Under the pieces are notes generated by a model. The model was not told the origin of the DNA and searched no databases. It was given only the letters and a program-made list of their open reading frames with translations. Shown here in pieces: positions 47,752 to 60,192 of a DNA stretch of 64,000 bases. Both the position numbers and the translations under genes were made by a program. Each line of letters starts with the position of its first letter. Position 1 is the first letter of the stretch. Where the stretch lies: assembly GCA_035236585.1 (NCBI GenBank), contig CP141130.1, positions 31,011,501-31,075,500 on the forward strand. The letters run 5' to 3'. Origin of the DNA: Warburgia ugandensis. Its lineage: Eukaryota; Streptophyta; Magnoliopsida; Canellales; Canellaceae.

Positions 47752-49038
47752 CTACACTCTTCCAAAATGATTTGGCCTTTTAGAACTTTCTACTTGCATT
47801 GCCTCACTCCTTCTAACTAGTGTTGTTTTCGATCTTTGTTGGCCATGTCCAAACCATCCAAGTCTAATATCCCTCATCTTGTTAGCTATTGGTGCTATCC
47901 CTAAGTTTCCTTTAATGTTTTCATTCCTAGTTCTATCCTTTCTTCTCTTGCCACTCATCCATCTCAACATCCTCATTTCTGCTACGTTCGTCCTATAAAC
48001 ATGATGTTCTTTAACTGTTAACACACTGATCCATAGAACATGGCAGGCCTTATAGCCATCCTATAGAATTTTTCTTTTAATTTGAGTGGCATTCGCTAAT
48101 TACATAAAACTTGAGATGCACATCTCCATTTGTTCCAACCCACTTGGATTCTCTAGGTAACCTCCCTCTCAATCTCTACACTCTCATGAATCAATAATCA
48201 TAAGTACCAAAAATGGTCTTTCACAAGGACTTCTTGGTTATCAATCTTTACTAGTGCTCCACTCTCGCTTATCTCCTTACTAAAATTGTATTATATATAC
48301 TCTATCTTAGTTCAACTGATTTTAAATCTTTTAGGTTCTAATGCTTCTCTCCACAACTCTAGCTTCGTGTTTACACTCTCCCTTATCTCATCAATTAAAA
48401 CTATATCATCCGCAAATAGCATGCACCATAGAATCTCCTAGAGCATATGTTTTTTTAACTCATCCATAACCAATATGAAAAGGTATGGGCTCAATGCCGA
48501 TCCTTAGTGCAATCCTACAATGATAGGAAAATCACTAGTCTTTTTGCTAGTAGTCTTAACATTTGTTATCACTCCTTATACATATCTTTAATTATATTTA
48601 TGTATCCTTACAAAACCCCTTTCTCACCTAACACCCTCCATATTAACTTTTTAGGGAACCTATTATAAGCTTTCTCTAAGTCAATAAAGACCATGTGAAG
48701 GTACTTCCTCCTCTCCTTATAACTAGTGCAGCTCTGTATGTCTCTTTTATTCATATAAATTGGTACATTAGAACTTTTCCTCCATTCATCTGGTATTTTC
48801 CTTGATTTTATAATCTTGTTAACAACTTGGTCAACCAAACTACTTTAATATCTCCCATATGCTTCCAAACATGTATTGGTATACAATCGAGCCGTAGGGC
48901 CTTTCCTGATTTCATCTTTTTCAATGCCTCTTTCACTTCAAGTATTCTAATCCTATAGTCGTATCTATAATGTCCAATGTTATTTAGGTTTATAGTACTT
49001 TCAATCCCCATATTCTTAGGGCAATTGTCATTTAACAA
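47752..49038 (-). pseudogene. RTE reverse transcriptase (copy C)
   Basis: Frames at 48808-49038 (EALKKMKSGKALRLDCIP), 48608-48838 ([20 protein letters not shown]) and 47752-48024 follow the family order. This copy keeps both catalytic aspartates: FADD at 48405-48416. It also keeps the upstream [14 protein letters not shown] motif as [10 protein letters not shown], where the last Asp is Asn. Stops and a deletion between the second and third RT blocks still make it non-functional. Confidence 0.85.
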
Positions 49039-49591
49039 TTTTTGAAAGTAACTTTCTCACCTTTGTATGATCTCATCATCTTTGACTAGTACCCTATGAT
49101 AATCACTTCTAATGTACTTAACTTGGTCCAAGTCCTACCTTTTTTTTGTCTTACTTTTGCAAGTTTAATACATCTCTCTTATGTTGTCTTGATCTTAGTA
49201 TATTATATAGATCATCATATGCCTTGAGTTTAGCCTCACTTACTATTCTCTTAGCAACCTTTTTAGCATTCTTATACTATTCATAGTCTAAATTATTTCT
49301 AGTCTTTTGCCATACTTTAAAACACACCTATTTTTCTTTAATAACTTTTTGCACTCTTTCACTCCACCACCAAGTTTTCTTTACTAATTGCCTTTTACCT
49401 TTAGATACTCTTAAGACATCTTTTGCCACTTTCTTAATGGACTCAGTCATATTAATCCATATGGTGCTTACTTCTATTTCATTGTTTTAGTTTCCTTCTA
49501 CTATCAACTTATTTGTGAGTGAGGTTATTTTCTCCCCTTTTATATTCCACCACTTACTTTTTAGATACCTATTAAGTTTATTTTCTTTCTT

Positions 49592-50611
49592 CTATCTTTT
49601 AATGTAGATATCCATAACCATTAACATATGTTGTGAGGTTAAACTCATAGTGGGTATCACCTTACAATCCTTACACTTTGATCTTTCAATATTTCTAAGT
49701 AAAAGAAAGTCTATTTGGATTTTATGAAGTTTACTTTTAAAGATTATTAAGTATTCATCCCTCTTCTTAAAGAATGTGTTTGCAAAGGCCAGATTATATG
49801 CCAAAGCAATTTTGACGATAGCTTTTCTCATCTTATTTTGTTCTCCAATACATGCCTTTGATGTATCGTATCATATCCTTCCTCTCTTTTTCTTTTTTCC
49901 CTACATGGTCATTTAAGTCTGCTCCTATAAATATCCCCTTTGTGTTGGAAATTTCTTGCATGATTCTATATCTTCCCAAAAATGCCTCTTGATTATATCT
50001 TTTAACACCACTTGTGGTACATATGTAGTTATAACATTTCTGATTTGATCTCTTGGAACAAGTTTTATTATTATAATTCTATCACTAGTTTTTTTAACGT
50101 CTACAACTTTATCTTTTAATTATTTATCCACCACTATTCTTATGTCATTTCTATTATTATCTTTTCCTACGTACCAAAGCTTATACCCATTGATTGCTCT
50201 AGTTATAGCCCCTTTTCACTTGGTTCTTGGATACAAGCATGTTGACTCTCCTACGTTTTATCGTATCTACTAACTCTAAACTCTTATATATCAATGTCCC
50301 TATATTCTATGTGGCATATGAATCTTATATTCTTGATATAGCCTATTTACCCAAGCACTTTTCAACTTCCATGACATGAACCCATGCCTGCTTTCCACTG
50401 CACCTAGGTTCTGATGCAGCATGTCATTTCCAAGGGGACGCTCTAGCACCCCTTGCCTATTTTCTACCACACTCAGGATCCGATGTAACACATCACTTCT
50501 GGGGGAACACCCTATCAACCCTTCCTTAATTTTCATTGTACTCAAGATACAATGCAGCGCATTACTTACGAGGGATGTCTTAGCTTGAGGAAATGTCAAT
50601 GATTGATTCAT
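49592..50611 (-). pseudogene. RTE endonuclease and N-terminus (copy C)
   Basis: The N-terminal frame starts at 50611 (MNQSLTFPQAKTS) and contains the same three 23-residue units as copy B. The endonuclease follows in shifted frames. Around 50214-50245 a base loss puts the QETK motif out of frame. The distal part at 49592-49831 (LAYNLAFANTFFKKRDEYL) matches copy B. Confidence 0.8.
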
Positions 50612-50635
50612 GTCACGTTAGAGTTGCTATACTTT

Positions 50636-50749
50636 GAAGAAGCTGAAAATGATACTCATTATCTTCTTTTCTTACTTACAAATTAATACACATGCATATT
50701 CATTTGCAAATAAGAAGAGAAAATAACAAAAATCATCTTCAACTTCTTC
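50636..50749. repeat. hairpin at the RTE 5' end (copy C, single)
   Basis: Outer arms GAAGAAGCTGAAAATGAT (50636-50653) and ATCATCTTCAACTTCTTC (50732-50749), with further inner pairing of TTATCTTCTTTTCTTACTT against AAATAAGAAGAGAAAATAA-like sequence around a central ATGCAT. It is the counterpart of the duplicated hairpin in copy B. Confidence 0.8.
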
Positions 50750-50816
50750 AAAAAGGTTTTACTTATTGGCCGACACCTAATGCAAAACCCTCCTCCTTTC
50801 TTATTTGGGCTGGGAC

Positions 50817-51623
50817 CAGTCTCGTACCTAAGTTGCCTGATGGAGAGGATTCATGCCACCATTGTCCAACCAGATCCATATGTTTGGTTCTTTCCAACCA
50901 TTTAATTTCAAAAGGAAAAGGTTTTATCTCCCATTTAGGAAAGCTAATGGTGAGAAGAATAGGGAAGTGATCAGAGTATCCATTGTGAATGATTTTGGAG
51001 TTGGTGTTTGGGTACAGATCAAAACATTCTGAATTTGACAGAAATCTGAAATCTTGCACAAGATGGGAGAGAATTGTTTGTTTGACCATGTAAAAGAGCC
51101 CCCTTTAAGGTCTATGTCGATGAGTTCATTTACTTCAATGAAGTCTGTAAAGGAATCCATATCGCGGGTAAAATCATAAGCTGTATTTCTCTCCGAAGAA
51201 AACCGGATTACATCCAAATCACCAGCACAAACACATGGAGCAGAGCAGTTGTTCATGAAGTTATTGAGTTCCGTCCTCGAATTCCTACTGATCGTCGTTA
51301 GGCCTTTAAACAACAGAGGGAGGAGCACTTTTACAAAATGATATAATGACGAAGTTAATTGAGGCTGTGTAGATGCCAGTTACGGCACTCGCTCCTTCAG
51401 TTTTGGACTTGTTCCATGCCAACAACAGACCACCTGATCTTCCAATAGAATCAACGTATACAAAAGAAATTTCCATTGAAGCCAATTTCTTTTGAGGACC
51501 ACCCTACTTCTTTGTCTCTGGAATCGTGAGAACCCATGGCCTAAAATTCCTGATTAGACCTCTAACCTGGGCTGTTTTTTGTGAATCGCCCAGCCCACGG
51601 ATATTCCAGGAGAAGTAAATCAT
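50817..51623 (-). pseudogene. L1 ORF2 endonuclease domain
   Basis: It starts at 51623 with MIYFSWNIRGLGDSQKTAQV, the usual opening of plant L1 ORF2 (WN-x-R-G-L-G). PETK follows (usually QETK), so the catalytic Glu is kept; a stop comes right after. In shifted frames it continues VCAGDLDVIRFSSERN, MDSFTDFIEVNELIDIDL and GGSFTWSN. YSDHFPILLTIS near 50965 is the catalytic SDH box. The domain nicks target DNA to prime reverse transcription. One stop plus at least two frameshifts break it, and the RT that should follow is absent. Confidence 0.88.
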
Positions 51624-51649
51624 TAAGACTTCTGGATGTCTGCTTCCCC

Positions 51650-52999
51650 ATCCCAACTGTCTATCGAAACATTTTCATCATCTAGTCACGTGATTCTGCT
51701 TTTACTCAAAGAGCCTTCCATCAACTTCCTGTCTCTCCTGTTCGAGCGCACTTGATGTTGAGCTCTTTCAGAGATTTGACGACTTCATCATCGGGTTTGC
51801 AGCGGTCCGATCCAAGAGAAGCTTACACAATTTGGTGAATTGCTCTTGGTCCAATGATTCCTCGTTTTGGGGAAGGGCAGTAGTCTTAGAAGGAAATGTA
51901 TCTTCCCTCTATTAGCCTCGGGTGTCTCTGCAGTTCTTGATTATTTCGTTCGTGGAAATAGAGTTATTCAAGACCGGGGTAACAGCGGCCTTTCCAGAGT
52001 TGGAATGGTTCATTAATAACTATTTTTGAAAACTCCATCCCTGGGAAAGGTGTTAATGTTTGCCAAATTGCAAAGTAAGGCTGTGTGCTGTGGTCTCCCT
52101 CTTCCCCAGATGCGGGAGCTTCATGCACAGGGTTACCCCTTTTATTAATGTTTGTTAGAGAAATGAGCCCATGTGCCTCCGATTTAGGTAGGATTCGGCA
52201 CCTCTATTGGTGGTAGTGAGCATGGATGGTGTCTGGGTCAGGTTCCATCCATTCAGAGAGCGCATTCACCCAGAAGTTCCTAATTTTTATCCGTATTTTT
52301 AATCTTTGAGGGGTACAAAAACACCTAACTTTGATTTTGATTTTTCTGCTCCTTGAGCCAAAATAATTTGCCGCCTCTATTTCAAGAAAATCTCTCGTGT
52401 TCCAATTTCATATTACGTATCACGATCCATTAATGTGGGAGAACTCCCCTGATACTTAGCCAAAAAATCCCCGATGGCACGTAATATCCGCTCCACCATC
52501 AGTAGATTTCTTTCACCGGTTTTGACCAGGTCATAGACCAGGTTTGAGAAAGTTTTTTGCAATATCTTTTGATGGTTGAACAAATATCACTTCCCTTTCG
52601 GTGTTGGCTAACCAGGTTTCAACTCCATCTCTGAGGCTCCAATTCTTCTCAGCCCAACTTTTGAAGTCTTCTTCCTTCCAGTCCCTTCTCGGATGAACTC
52701 CAATAATGGTTTTATAGAGTAGATCGATATTCTTGTCTGGGACTAAGCTGGCGGGGAAGTCCCTTTTCTCATTGATAAATCAGTTTCTCCCAGTAATGCC
52801 TTTTTCCATGTGATGGCTGGTCGTGGGATGTTTGGCCTTGCCTTTCCATATTGATAAATTCTCTGAGATAATTCGGGCTCTGATCTTGAGTCCACCTGAG
52901 TGCCCTGCTTTCCCTGATTATCTTTCCCATAGGTGTCTCTAGCATAGATTTGTCAAATAGAGTATCAATCATTCTTCCTTGGCGTACGAGTTTTTTCAA
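51650..52999 (-). pseudogene. L1 ORF1 (nucleic-acid-binding protein) remnant
   Basis: An ATG at 52999 opens a 76-residue frame (MKKLVRQGRMIDTLFDKSML...). Further pieces in shifted frames include HPRRDWKEEDFKSWAEKNW followed by SLRDGVETWLANTEREV near 52600-52690, and WVNALSEWMEPDPDTIHAHY near 52215-52270. The position before ORF2 and the W-rich wording resemble the DUF4283-type ORF1 of plant L1 elements. I cannot find the usual CCHC knuckle, so the domain call is tentative. Confidence 0.5.
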
Positions 53000-53640
53000 T
53001 CTTCAAGTCTCACTTTGAGCATTTGACTTGCCATTCGAAACAGTGAGCTTTCCTTTCACGTCCTTCCCTACTACTTTTCTACAAGTTGTTTTAATGAAGA
53101 TCCTGTTGGTGCTTCTCTCCTCTCTTCTTCTTGTCTTCTGCAATTTTTGGTTCGAATCTCTTCACCAAAAGATTTTTCTAGCGAGGTTGTTTTCCACTTC
53201 CATCTTCTCCTCCCCTACGGGGATTCACCTTCGTCGCTCTCCATGCCCTTAAATCGTCTTTTGGTTTGTTTATTCGTTTTCGCTGGTATGCACGGGTAGG
53301 TAAGAATGCTTGTTATAACGGCTAAAACTTTGGACATCCTTTAATTCATTTAACCATTCTATTGTAACAATTTTTGGGTTTTATGAGGCTGCTGTCGACG
53401 ACCACTGTATATAGAAGTGGGAAGAGCTACTTTACATTGAGAAAGGACTGTGCTAGGGTTAGAGGCGCCAGTTCACCACTAGCCTGTCTAGTTTTGATTT
53501 ATGGGGGGATCTTGTTCATCTCTAGTTCTGATTTACGAGGATTTCAGTTGACCTCTAATTCGGTTTTCTGAGGTGATTTAATTCACTTTTGATTTTTCTC
53601 CTCGTTCAAATTTTTTTTTTGTTTTTCTTTAAGTTGGGGT

Positions 53641-55175
53641 AACACTTTTCCTTTGTTGAAGACATTTTAAGTAGAGTTAAGAATTAGAATATATTTCTAG
53701 GTAGTTTGCTTCTAAACTCTTGCTGTAAAGTTTAAATATTTTCCAATCCAATAACATGTACTTTCAAATGCAAAGTTTAAATGCCAAATTTGTAGCCCGA
53801 TCTACATGCAGAAACAAAATATCACTCTTATAAATAGTGTTGGCATATCCATGTCGGTCTACCAATTTGGGTTCCAAAAAAATGGACCCCTTAAAAAATG
53901 GACCCTCGTGTATTCTCAATTGCAGTTACAAATATGTAGTTAGCTAATTGCCGGAGAGCATGCAGATGTTATATAAAGCCTCTGCTATATTGATATTCGT
54001 CAGTTCCAAACCAATCCTGGATTATATTACCTCGACACAGTAGCCCGCGACATGAATACTTCCCCCTTCCACACTTGCCCCATACTCTGTATGAAGGAGA
54101 TATGGTGCGCCTAGGACGTATTTACGGACACAAGCCCATTTACTGCTAGTTACTAGTTGTTGGTCACTAGTCCCCATAACCAACGAGCCCAGTCAATGTT
54201 TTTATTTCGTTTTCGTTTCAGCAGGAGACACGGTCAACAATTTAGGGATGTGGCGGCAACTAGGATCTCTAAGTGTGTGGCTTGTCGCGCCAAGGTCAAC
54301 GGATGGCCGTCATCTAAGATGAGAAAATGTACGGACAACTTTTAACTACCACTTCATATCAATCTGACAATGTTTAAGGGTATATAACGGATCGAATTTG
54401 GCCGGACATGTCTATCTGTTACGATCCTAATCGGATTATATTTTAAATTCTATATTATAGTCACAATCCACTAGGATCCTAATTGGATCAGATTTTAATT
54501 GGACAATTTTTAGAGTCATATTTTTAATGTTTGACTTCAAGTCCATTTGGATTCGGACTGTCCACGAGAGAGAGTCAAGGATCCAAGCCTAAGTAGAAAT
54601 TATTTATTGTTAGAATAAAAAATTGAACTTATATGTAATTAATATCAATAGTTCTTCTTTGCCACTGTAGTATATGTTTGGGGCACTGGATGTAGTTGCT
54701 CTTAAAAGTATTCTGGAATATTTTAGGGAAGAAACTCAACAAAAACTTAAGGAGTCTATGAAATATCCTAGAATGTGTTCTATAGACTTGTACACTTCTA
54801 AGCGTCCTAAGGAGTAGATGCTGCACCTAAAGAATTCTTTTGGAAGATTTGATCCATTTATCATGTCAAACGTACAAAAATTAGGTAACCTATAAGAAAT
54901 ATCAAATTTGGACAACCCAACCAATTGTTTTAGGATGTTGAAAAATTAAATAAAAATAAATGGTCTTGATTTTTTACCCAAAGAAATAGAGGCCAAAAGC
55001 ACTTAGTGGTTATCAAATTTGATTTCTAGCCAGCTAAGCCATCCCAAACATGATGAATGGCTTAGATCTACAAAATATAATCATCATGATTGAGAAAAGA
55101 CAATCTCTACTCCTCTTAAGAGTGTGTACACCTACTAGATTTGGTTTTCTTAGATTTGTAGCTGCACTTGTAACA

Positions 55176-55177
<2 letters not shown>
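53641..55177. other. no recognisable gene
   Basis: About 1.5 kb without a motif I know. Composition is more mixed than in the LTRs, and 54030-54330 has CpG-containing, almost gene-like composition. Minus-strand frames at 54629-54924 and a plus-strand frame at 54157-54345 are short and unmatched. If unique host DNA survives anywhere in the window, this is a candidate place. Confidence 0.4.

Positions 55178-55255
<78 letters not shown>
55178..55255. repeat. (GA)n microsatellite
   Basis: About thirty-nine uninterrupted GA units ending ten bases before the copia LTR start. Confidence 0.98.
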
Positions 55256-55259
<4 letters not shown>

Positions 55260-57156
55260 TAAACTGTTGAGTCAATTCCTTTTTCATGTTGATGATAACA
55301 AAAAAGTTTTGTTGCGATCTAGCATGTTTACTTGAGTGCGCAAATGTTTATAGGATCATTATAAGCCATGTCTTAAGAAATCAAATGTTTTCTCAATCAT
55401 TCAATAGTATTCAAATATTATCTTTGAGGAATTCATATAACCAAGAAGCCACATGTCACTCATTGAAGAATCCAAGCTTCCACGAGGCTACAAGTATCAT
55501 TAAGAAAGTGTTCAAGGTTTCAAAGAAGATTTTGATTCATTACTTGAAAATTTTCATATACAAGAAGGGTTTTATATCACTTTGAAGATTTCAAGAATTT
55601 TTAGACGTTTCATTTACTTTCTTGAAGCTTTTCAAAGTTCATATGTAAAGAATGGAAATACCTTTCCAACCCACTAAAGATCACCCACAACTAACAATTG
55701 ATGACCAAGATATGGTCGTTGGAAGGTGAAGTGGTCTATTCCAACTCCTTCTAGGGAGTTGCAAAATGCAAGGAATCAACTCCCACTCTAGGAGTTGACG
55801 CCCATGTTTTGCAAACTAGTTTGCTATAGGGGGAGTTGACTCCTAAGTGGGAGTGGACTCCCTCCAATGGAAAATGCTTTTAACTTGAAAATTCTAATTT
55901 TTCTTAAACTTAGTTGAAAATTGAATTTAACTTATAAGTGGTTCTTTTCATTGGCTGTTAAACTTCATTTTGAAAATAGCCACCATTGTGATTTCTCTTC
56001 CAATGAGATTTAGAGGCTACCCAACAACTACTTTGAATCTTTAATTATTGCCAATGAGTCCCTAACAGCTATTTTAAGTTCCAATGAAGAAAAGACATCT
56101 CTCCAACATCTATTTCATCATCTAATCAATGAAAAAAGCTCTCTAGCTATTTGGGTGATTCAAGCATAAATAGAAGAAAATTGGGAGGATGTAAGTTGCA
56201 GAAGAAATGGAATTCGAGAGGATCATCTACATACAAGATCAAGCTCTCAAGTTCATTTCTATATTCAAGATTTACAATCTAACTCTTCCATTATAATTTA
56301 TTTCCTCTCTTATTCTTTTTGAATTGGGTTGCATCTCTTGAGAAGAGAATCTTCTTTCTTTCTTATATTTGTTTATTAGAGAGGAATTTTTTTATAGGGG
56401 ATTTGGTTTACTAGAAAGAGATTTTCTCCAGGGTTTGATTATAATCGAGATTGACAAGTTATGAGTACTTAATGTTGAATAGTCAAGAACTAGATCAATC
56501 TTGGGTGTAAAACCCCACAAGATTTAGTGGAGGACTCAAGGAGAGGAGGATAGCCTTAAGAGAGAGAGGAAGTAGGTTCCAAGTAGGCTGGTTGAACCTC
56601 TATAAATTTTGTGTGCTTTGATTGAGTTTAGTCTCTTGTTGCTTAGATTACTTTTCATTTGATTCTCTCAACGTTTTGCTTGATCTTCATTATTTTTCAA
56701 ATGCATTCACTAACTGTTTGTTGAAATACCTATGTGTAATGACTCTAATTTTGTAATATTAAAATCCCAAGTTAGCAATGAAAAGTTCAGTTTTTGAAGA
56801 TAAGGGCATTTTGGTCATTTCACTATTCACCTTGACTAAACCCAGAAATTTGGTCCTAAAAATGGTACCATTATGTGCATCTCAGAAAAAGGAATCCAAC
56901 GAGACCAAAATCACCTAAAACGGAGTTAAAATGAGCAAGTTATGGCCCTTTGAAGTTCAGGGGCAAAAATGTAATTTTTACAAAAAACGGATTTAGCCTG
57001 TAAAACACAGGGGCCCGTTTTGATACGGGCACCCTTCATCTTCAACCTCCTAGAGGGTTCTAGAACGGCGGTGATTGAAGGAGAAATCACCGCCATTCTG
57101 GAGGTTTCTCCACTGCCATTCAAGGGTGGTGAGAGCCCCCTTCAGAACCCTCTTAT

Positions 57157-57174
57157 AGCTCTATAAATAGAGCT
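57157..57174 (+). promoter_or_regulatory. TATA box of the gypsy solo LTR
   Basis: AGCTCTATAAATAGAGCT: the TATA element CTATAAATAG stands inside 8-bp inverted arms. Transcription should start about 30 bp later, near 57195-57200, leaving a leader that contains the two hairpins. Confidence 0.75.
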
Positions 57175-57383
57175 CTTGGGCATCTCTAATGGCAGCCCAA
57201 AAGCTTGAAGAAAACCCATTTTGGAGAAGCAACCTAGAGGGGAAACGAGGAGAAAAACCCAGCAACGAGCCAGGTATGCCCAAGATCCCTCAAAACCCAT
57301 CTTCATAGTAGTCTTAGGCTCAATTTCTCTAAGTTTTTGCATGAAAAATCATGCAAAATAGAGCCCTGGAGAGTCACCAAGGA

Positions 57384-57430
57384 CCCAGGGACGTTCCCTG
57401 GGCCGCACTGGTTCGACAGGGTCGAACCAG
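57384..57430 (+). other. two adjacent perfect hairpins in the LTR leader
   Basis: CCCAGGGA-CGT-TCCCTGGG (57384-57402) is followed five bases later by CTGGTTCGAC-AGG-GTCGAACCAG (57408-57430). Both are G+C-rich with 3-base loops and lie about 190-230 bases after the expected transcription start. Confidence 0.9.
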
Positions 57431-59703
57431 GGTGTCCTGAGGACGCCCCGGTCCCCCAACGAATGAAACGTTCTAGTCAGAACGTAACACGTCGACCACG
57501 TTTGGAAAAAACCAAACGGGCACGTTCGGGGACGCGCCCAAAAAAGAGAGAGACAGGCGAGAAAACCCAGCGCGTCTACAGACGCGCCCACTGAGGCACA
57601 CGCCGCAGACACACAGCGGGTTAGCAAGCCGGGATTTTCCGTTCCTTAAGAAAAGGCGGGCGCATGCCATTGACGCGCAGCACACTAGCGTTCCACTTTT
57701 TCACTCTTAAGGCCCTTATGTACGTGTGACACTAAAACGCTTATAACTTGAGATCTAGAGTCCGATTGAGGCACCGCAAAAGGCGTTATGTCTGTGTCGA
57801 CGATGAGGACACACCCAAACTATAAAATCCCTGATCAAGGCCCAAGCAAAGGTGGGCATGACCCTTAGAATAGGATGGTGGCGCGTGGTCGCTAGACCTT
57901 TGGAAAACTAATGATACCAAGGCCCAATTAGGACCTTAGGACACCCATAGGCATAGGGATGGACCCTTAATGCCTAAGTAATAAGACTAACTACTTTAAA
58001 ACCTATAAAAGATAGGCCAAACTAACCCTTATTCCCCAAACCATGTTCAGGAGCGTACGAGGATAGAGGGGTTAGCACAACCTAGCTAGGTAGGTGCTCT
58101 ATCACTACTGAACTTTTAAAAAGAGCCATGATTGTTTGAGACTGCATGTTTAAAGTATACGTATATGGCTTGTTTAGTATGATTTAATTTATCATGCATA
58201 TGACAAATATATTATGCATAGACATGCTTTGCAAACAATTGCATATATTGCATGATTTGTGAGCATTGAGTTCTTGAAAAATTGCATGTCCTTGAGGGAT
58301 ACCAAAAGACGTTGGAGTGCCCAAAAGACGCTGGGTAGGTAATTGTGAGGGCCAGGCAGTTGTGAGGGACCCAAAGAGGACAGGTTTTGAAAAATACATT
58401 GCGCATATATTGCCAAGACATGTGCTACATGCATAGATTGCATGATAAGTGTAGCCTTGACTGATGAGGGCGGGCCGATGAGGGCGGGCCAGAGAGAGCT
58501 GATAAGGCTTCTAGGCTGGCAGGCTTCTAGGCAGGGTTATGACTTTGAATGCAATACTAGCATGAGCAGATTTTATGCATTGCATGCATGTTTTGCAACC
58601 GATTTCATAAACTGCATGATTTACGACGAGGAAGTGTCATATGCCCCGTGGAGGTATATGATCTTGTGTCCCTAGGTACCTAGGACCACGCGGCGGTGAG
58701 GTCGTGGGCATAGTGGGACCCTATGGTTTTGTGGACTTATGTGCATTGCATATGGCATGATATAAGGTTGGTCGACCATACCATACTAGATATCCATGAG
58801 TTGGATTCAATGAAGCATCTTATGGATATCATAATGTTATGATATATATGTATATGATACTTTCGATTTTGGATTATGTGATCCTTTAAGTCGTTAGTAT
58901 TTCAGTTTGACAATGGATTTTAATATCGATATTGAACTTGAGTATTCAGACATGCATATGTTTTGAAAGAGCATATGATTTTAAAACATCTCATGCATTA
59001 TAAAACTAGTAGTGATAGGCTCCTACTGAGTATAGTATATACTCACCCAATCCTCAACATTTTTTAGACACAAAGTAAATACTTACGGGCAAGGAACGCT
59101 TGTGATAGAAGACACCCAGAATAAGTGCAAGTAAGTAAACCCCTACCTTATCTTTCAATGTTACTTGATTGTAGTTACTCTCTAATAGCTGGGGCTGTGA
59201 TTAACACTTTCTTGGGAATAATGTTGATTTAAAACTTTGCCATGGCTAGATAATTTGAGAATGTGTTTTGACACTTGGGTTTTTTATGAAAGACTGTTTT
59301 TTCAAAACAAAAAGATTTTCATGCATTTCATACTTATAAAATAAGAGATCTCGCCTTTTTATCAAAATTGCATCATATAAAAACCCGGGTCGTCACACTA
59401 TGTGACATTGTTTTGCATAAAAATTGTTCAATCTCTCCATCATATAGCTTCCATCCTCTAGGTATTTGACAAAATTCTTGTGCGAAGCATTTTTGCATTC
59501 ATTACTCCTCTCTTGCAATTTTTTCATCTCTCCTTTCACAATTTGTTATTTTGCCTTAGAGAAGGTTTTATGACCAAATGCTTGTGATGTACAACTCAAT
59601 AGTCTAGGGTTTTTAAGTTAAAAATCCTTAAGTTTTGTTTTAGGGCCTAATTCACTCCCCCTCTTGAGACCTCTCAAACATTAAGATTGAAAAACTTCTA
59701 ACA

Positions 59704-60073
59704 AGGCAAACTCCTTTATCATAAAAAAGGGTGCCAACATCATTTTTCACATAATTCTAATCAACCACCTTCTTTTTTCACAATCATAAACACAAAGAGC
59801 ATCATTAATCATATGGAAACTCTTACAAACATATGGAACTTGGTTGTACAAAGGAGCTCTTACAAGCATTGAGGGTTTTGTAGGCATTGTAGATACAATA
59901 TCCAAAACTTGTTCTATGTAGAGGAGATCCAACAAGCATCTGTAGTACTCAATCTTGACTCAATTATAAACTATGAAAGCATTAAACTAAAATATCTTTT
60001 TCCTTAATTAATAAACAAACATGACTACATGCATTTTGGAATGTTGGTTTTGTTTTAAGTTAAATGGACTATT
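59704..60073. other. no recognisable gene
   Basis: A+T-rich linker between the copia LTR and the promoter-like modules. A short minus-strand frame at 59747-59935 is unmatched. Confidence 0.45.
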
Positions 60074-60192
60074 AGTCCCACATCATTCTATTCATAAGAG
60101 ATATAGAGTGGTATCTTTGTATAAAGGATATGAACTAATATTCCTACATTGCTCATAGAAGAGGGAGTAGAGGAGAGGAAATCATATATAAA
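60074..60192 (+). promoter_or_regulatory. tandem USE-like + TATA modules
   Basis: AGTCCCACATCA (60074-60085) is followed about 34 bp later by TATAAAGG (60120-60127). A diverged second module, TTCCTACATTG (60141-60151), is followed about 33 bp later by TATATAAAGG (60185-60194). The plant snRNA promoter element is RTCCCACATCG with about 33-34 bp to TATA in RNA polymerase II genes. No snRNA sequence follows, so I read this as an LTR-type promoter that uses the same module. The transcript would run into the CT tract. Confidence 0.5.

Larger units (their letters stand above)
47738..50816 (-). mobile_element. RTE-clade LINE (copy C)
   Basis: Minus-strand copy aligning with copy B from the RT C-terminus (47752-48024, NVAEMRMLRWMSGKRRKDR) to the 5' hairpin (50636-50749) and the conserved 5' phrase ending GGGCTGGGAC at 50816. 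The 3' end is cut near 47738: there is no (TGA)n tail and hAT-like sequence follows. The 5' end abuts an L1 LINE at 50817. No target duplication is found, in keeping with 3' loss. Confidence 0.85.
50817..53640 (-). mobile_element. L1-type LINE, 5' half
   Basis: Minus-strand element with a likely 5' leader (53000-53640), an ORF1 remnant (51650-52999) and the endonuclease start of ORF2 (50817-51623). Everything beyond the endonuclease is missing where the RTE 5' end begins at 50816/50817. Base composition is visibly higher in G+C than the A+T-rich LTRs. It is a different copy from the L1 fragments at 1-3 kb and 10.5-11.5 kb. Confidence 0.8.
56735..59397 (+). mobile_element. Ty3/gypsy solo LTR
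   Basis: A 2,663-bp LTR starting TGTAATGACTC and ending CCCGGGTCGTCACA, with perfect 5-bp duplications CTATG at 56730-56734 and 59398-59402. It has a TATA box in a palindrome at 57157-57174, a G+C-rich leader with two perfect hairpins (57384-57430), and CATGCAT-rich A+T sequence later. Open frames at 57337-57685 and 58184-58675 have no domains. Confidence 0.93.
55265..59703 (+). mobile_element. copia (SIRE-like) LTR, interrupted by a gypsy solo LTR
   Basis: It starts TGTTGAGTCAATTCC followed by TTGATGATAACAAAA, the usual opening of long copia LTRs. It ends with TTTAGGGCCTAATTCACTCC and CCTCTTGAGACC near 59640-59670. The insertion 56735-59397 splits it; the two halves read on smoothly as AATACCTATG|TGACATTGTTTTGC. 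The bare LTR would be about 1.77 kb. No primer site or coding region follows, and flanking bases do not give a clear duplication, so it is a solo or truncated LTR. Confidence 0.55.

Noticed and set aside
53141-53165. tRNA B-box-like GGTTCGAATCT, possible SINE or tRNA
   Set aside because: No A box at a suitable distance and no cloverleaf; it is in the L1 leader.
57408-57430. TTCGA palindrome as a tRNA arm
   Set aside because: The arms pair only with each other; no other tRNA elements are near.
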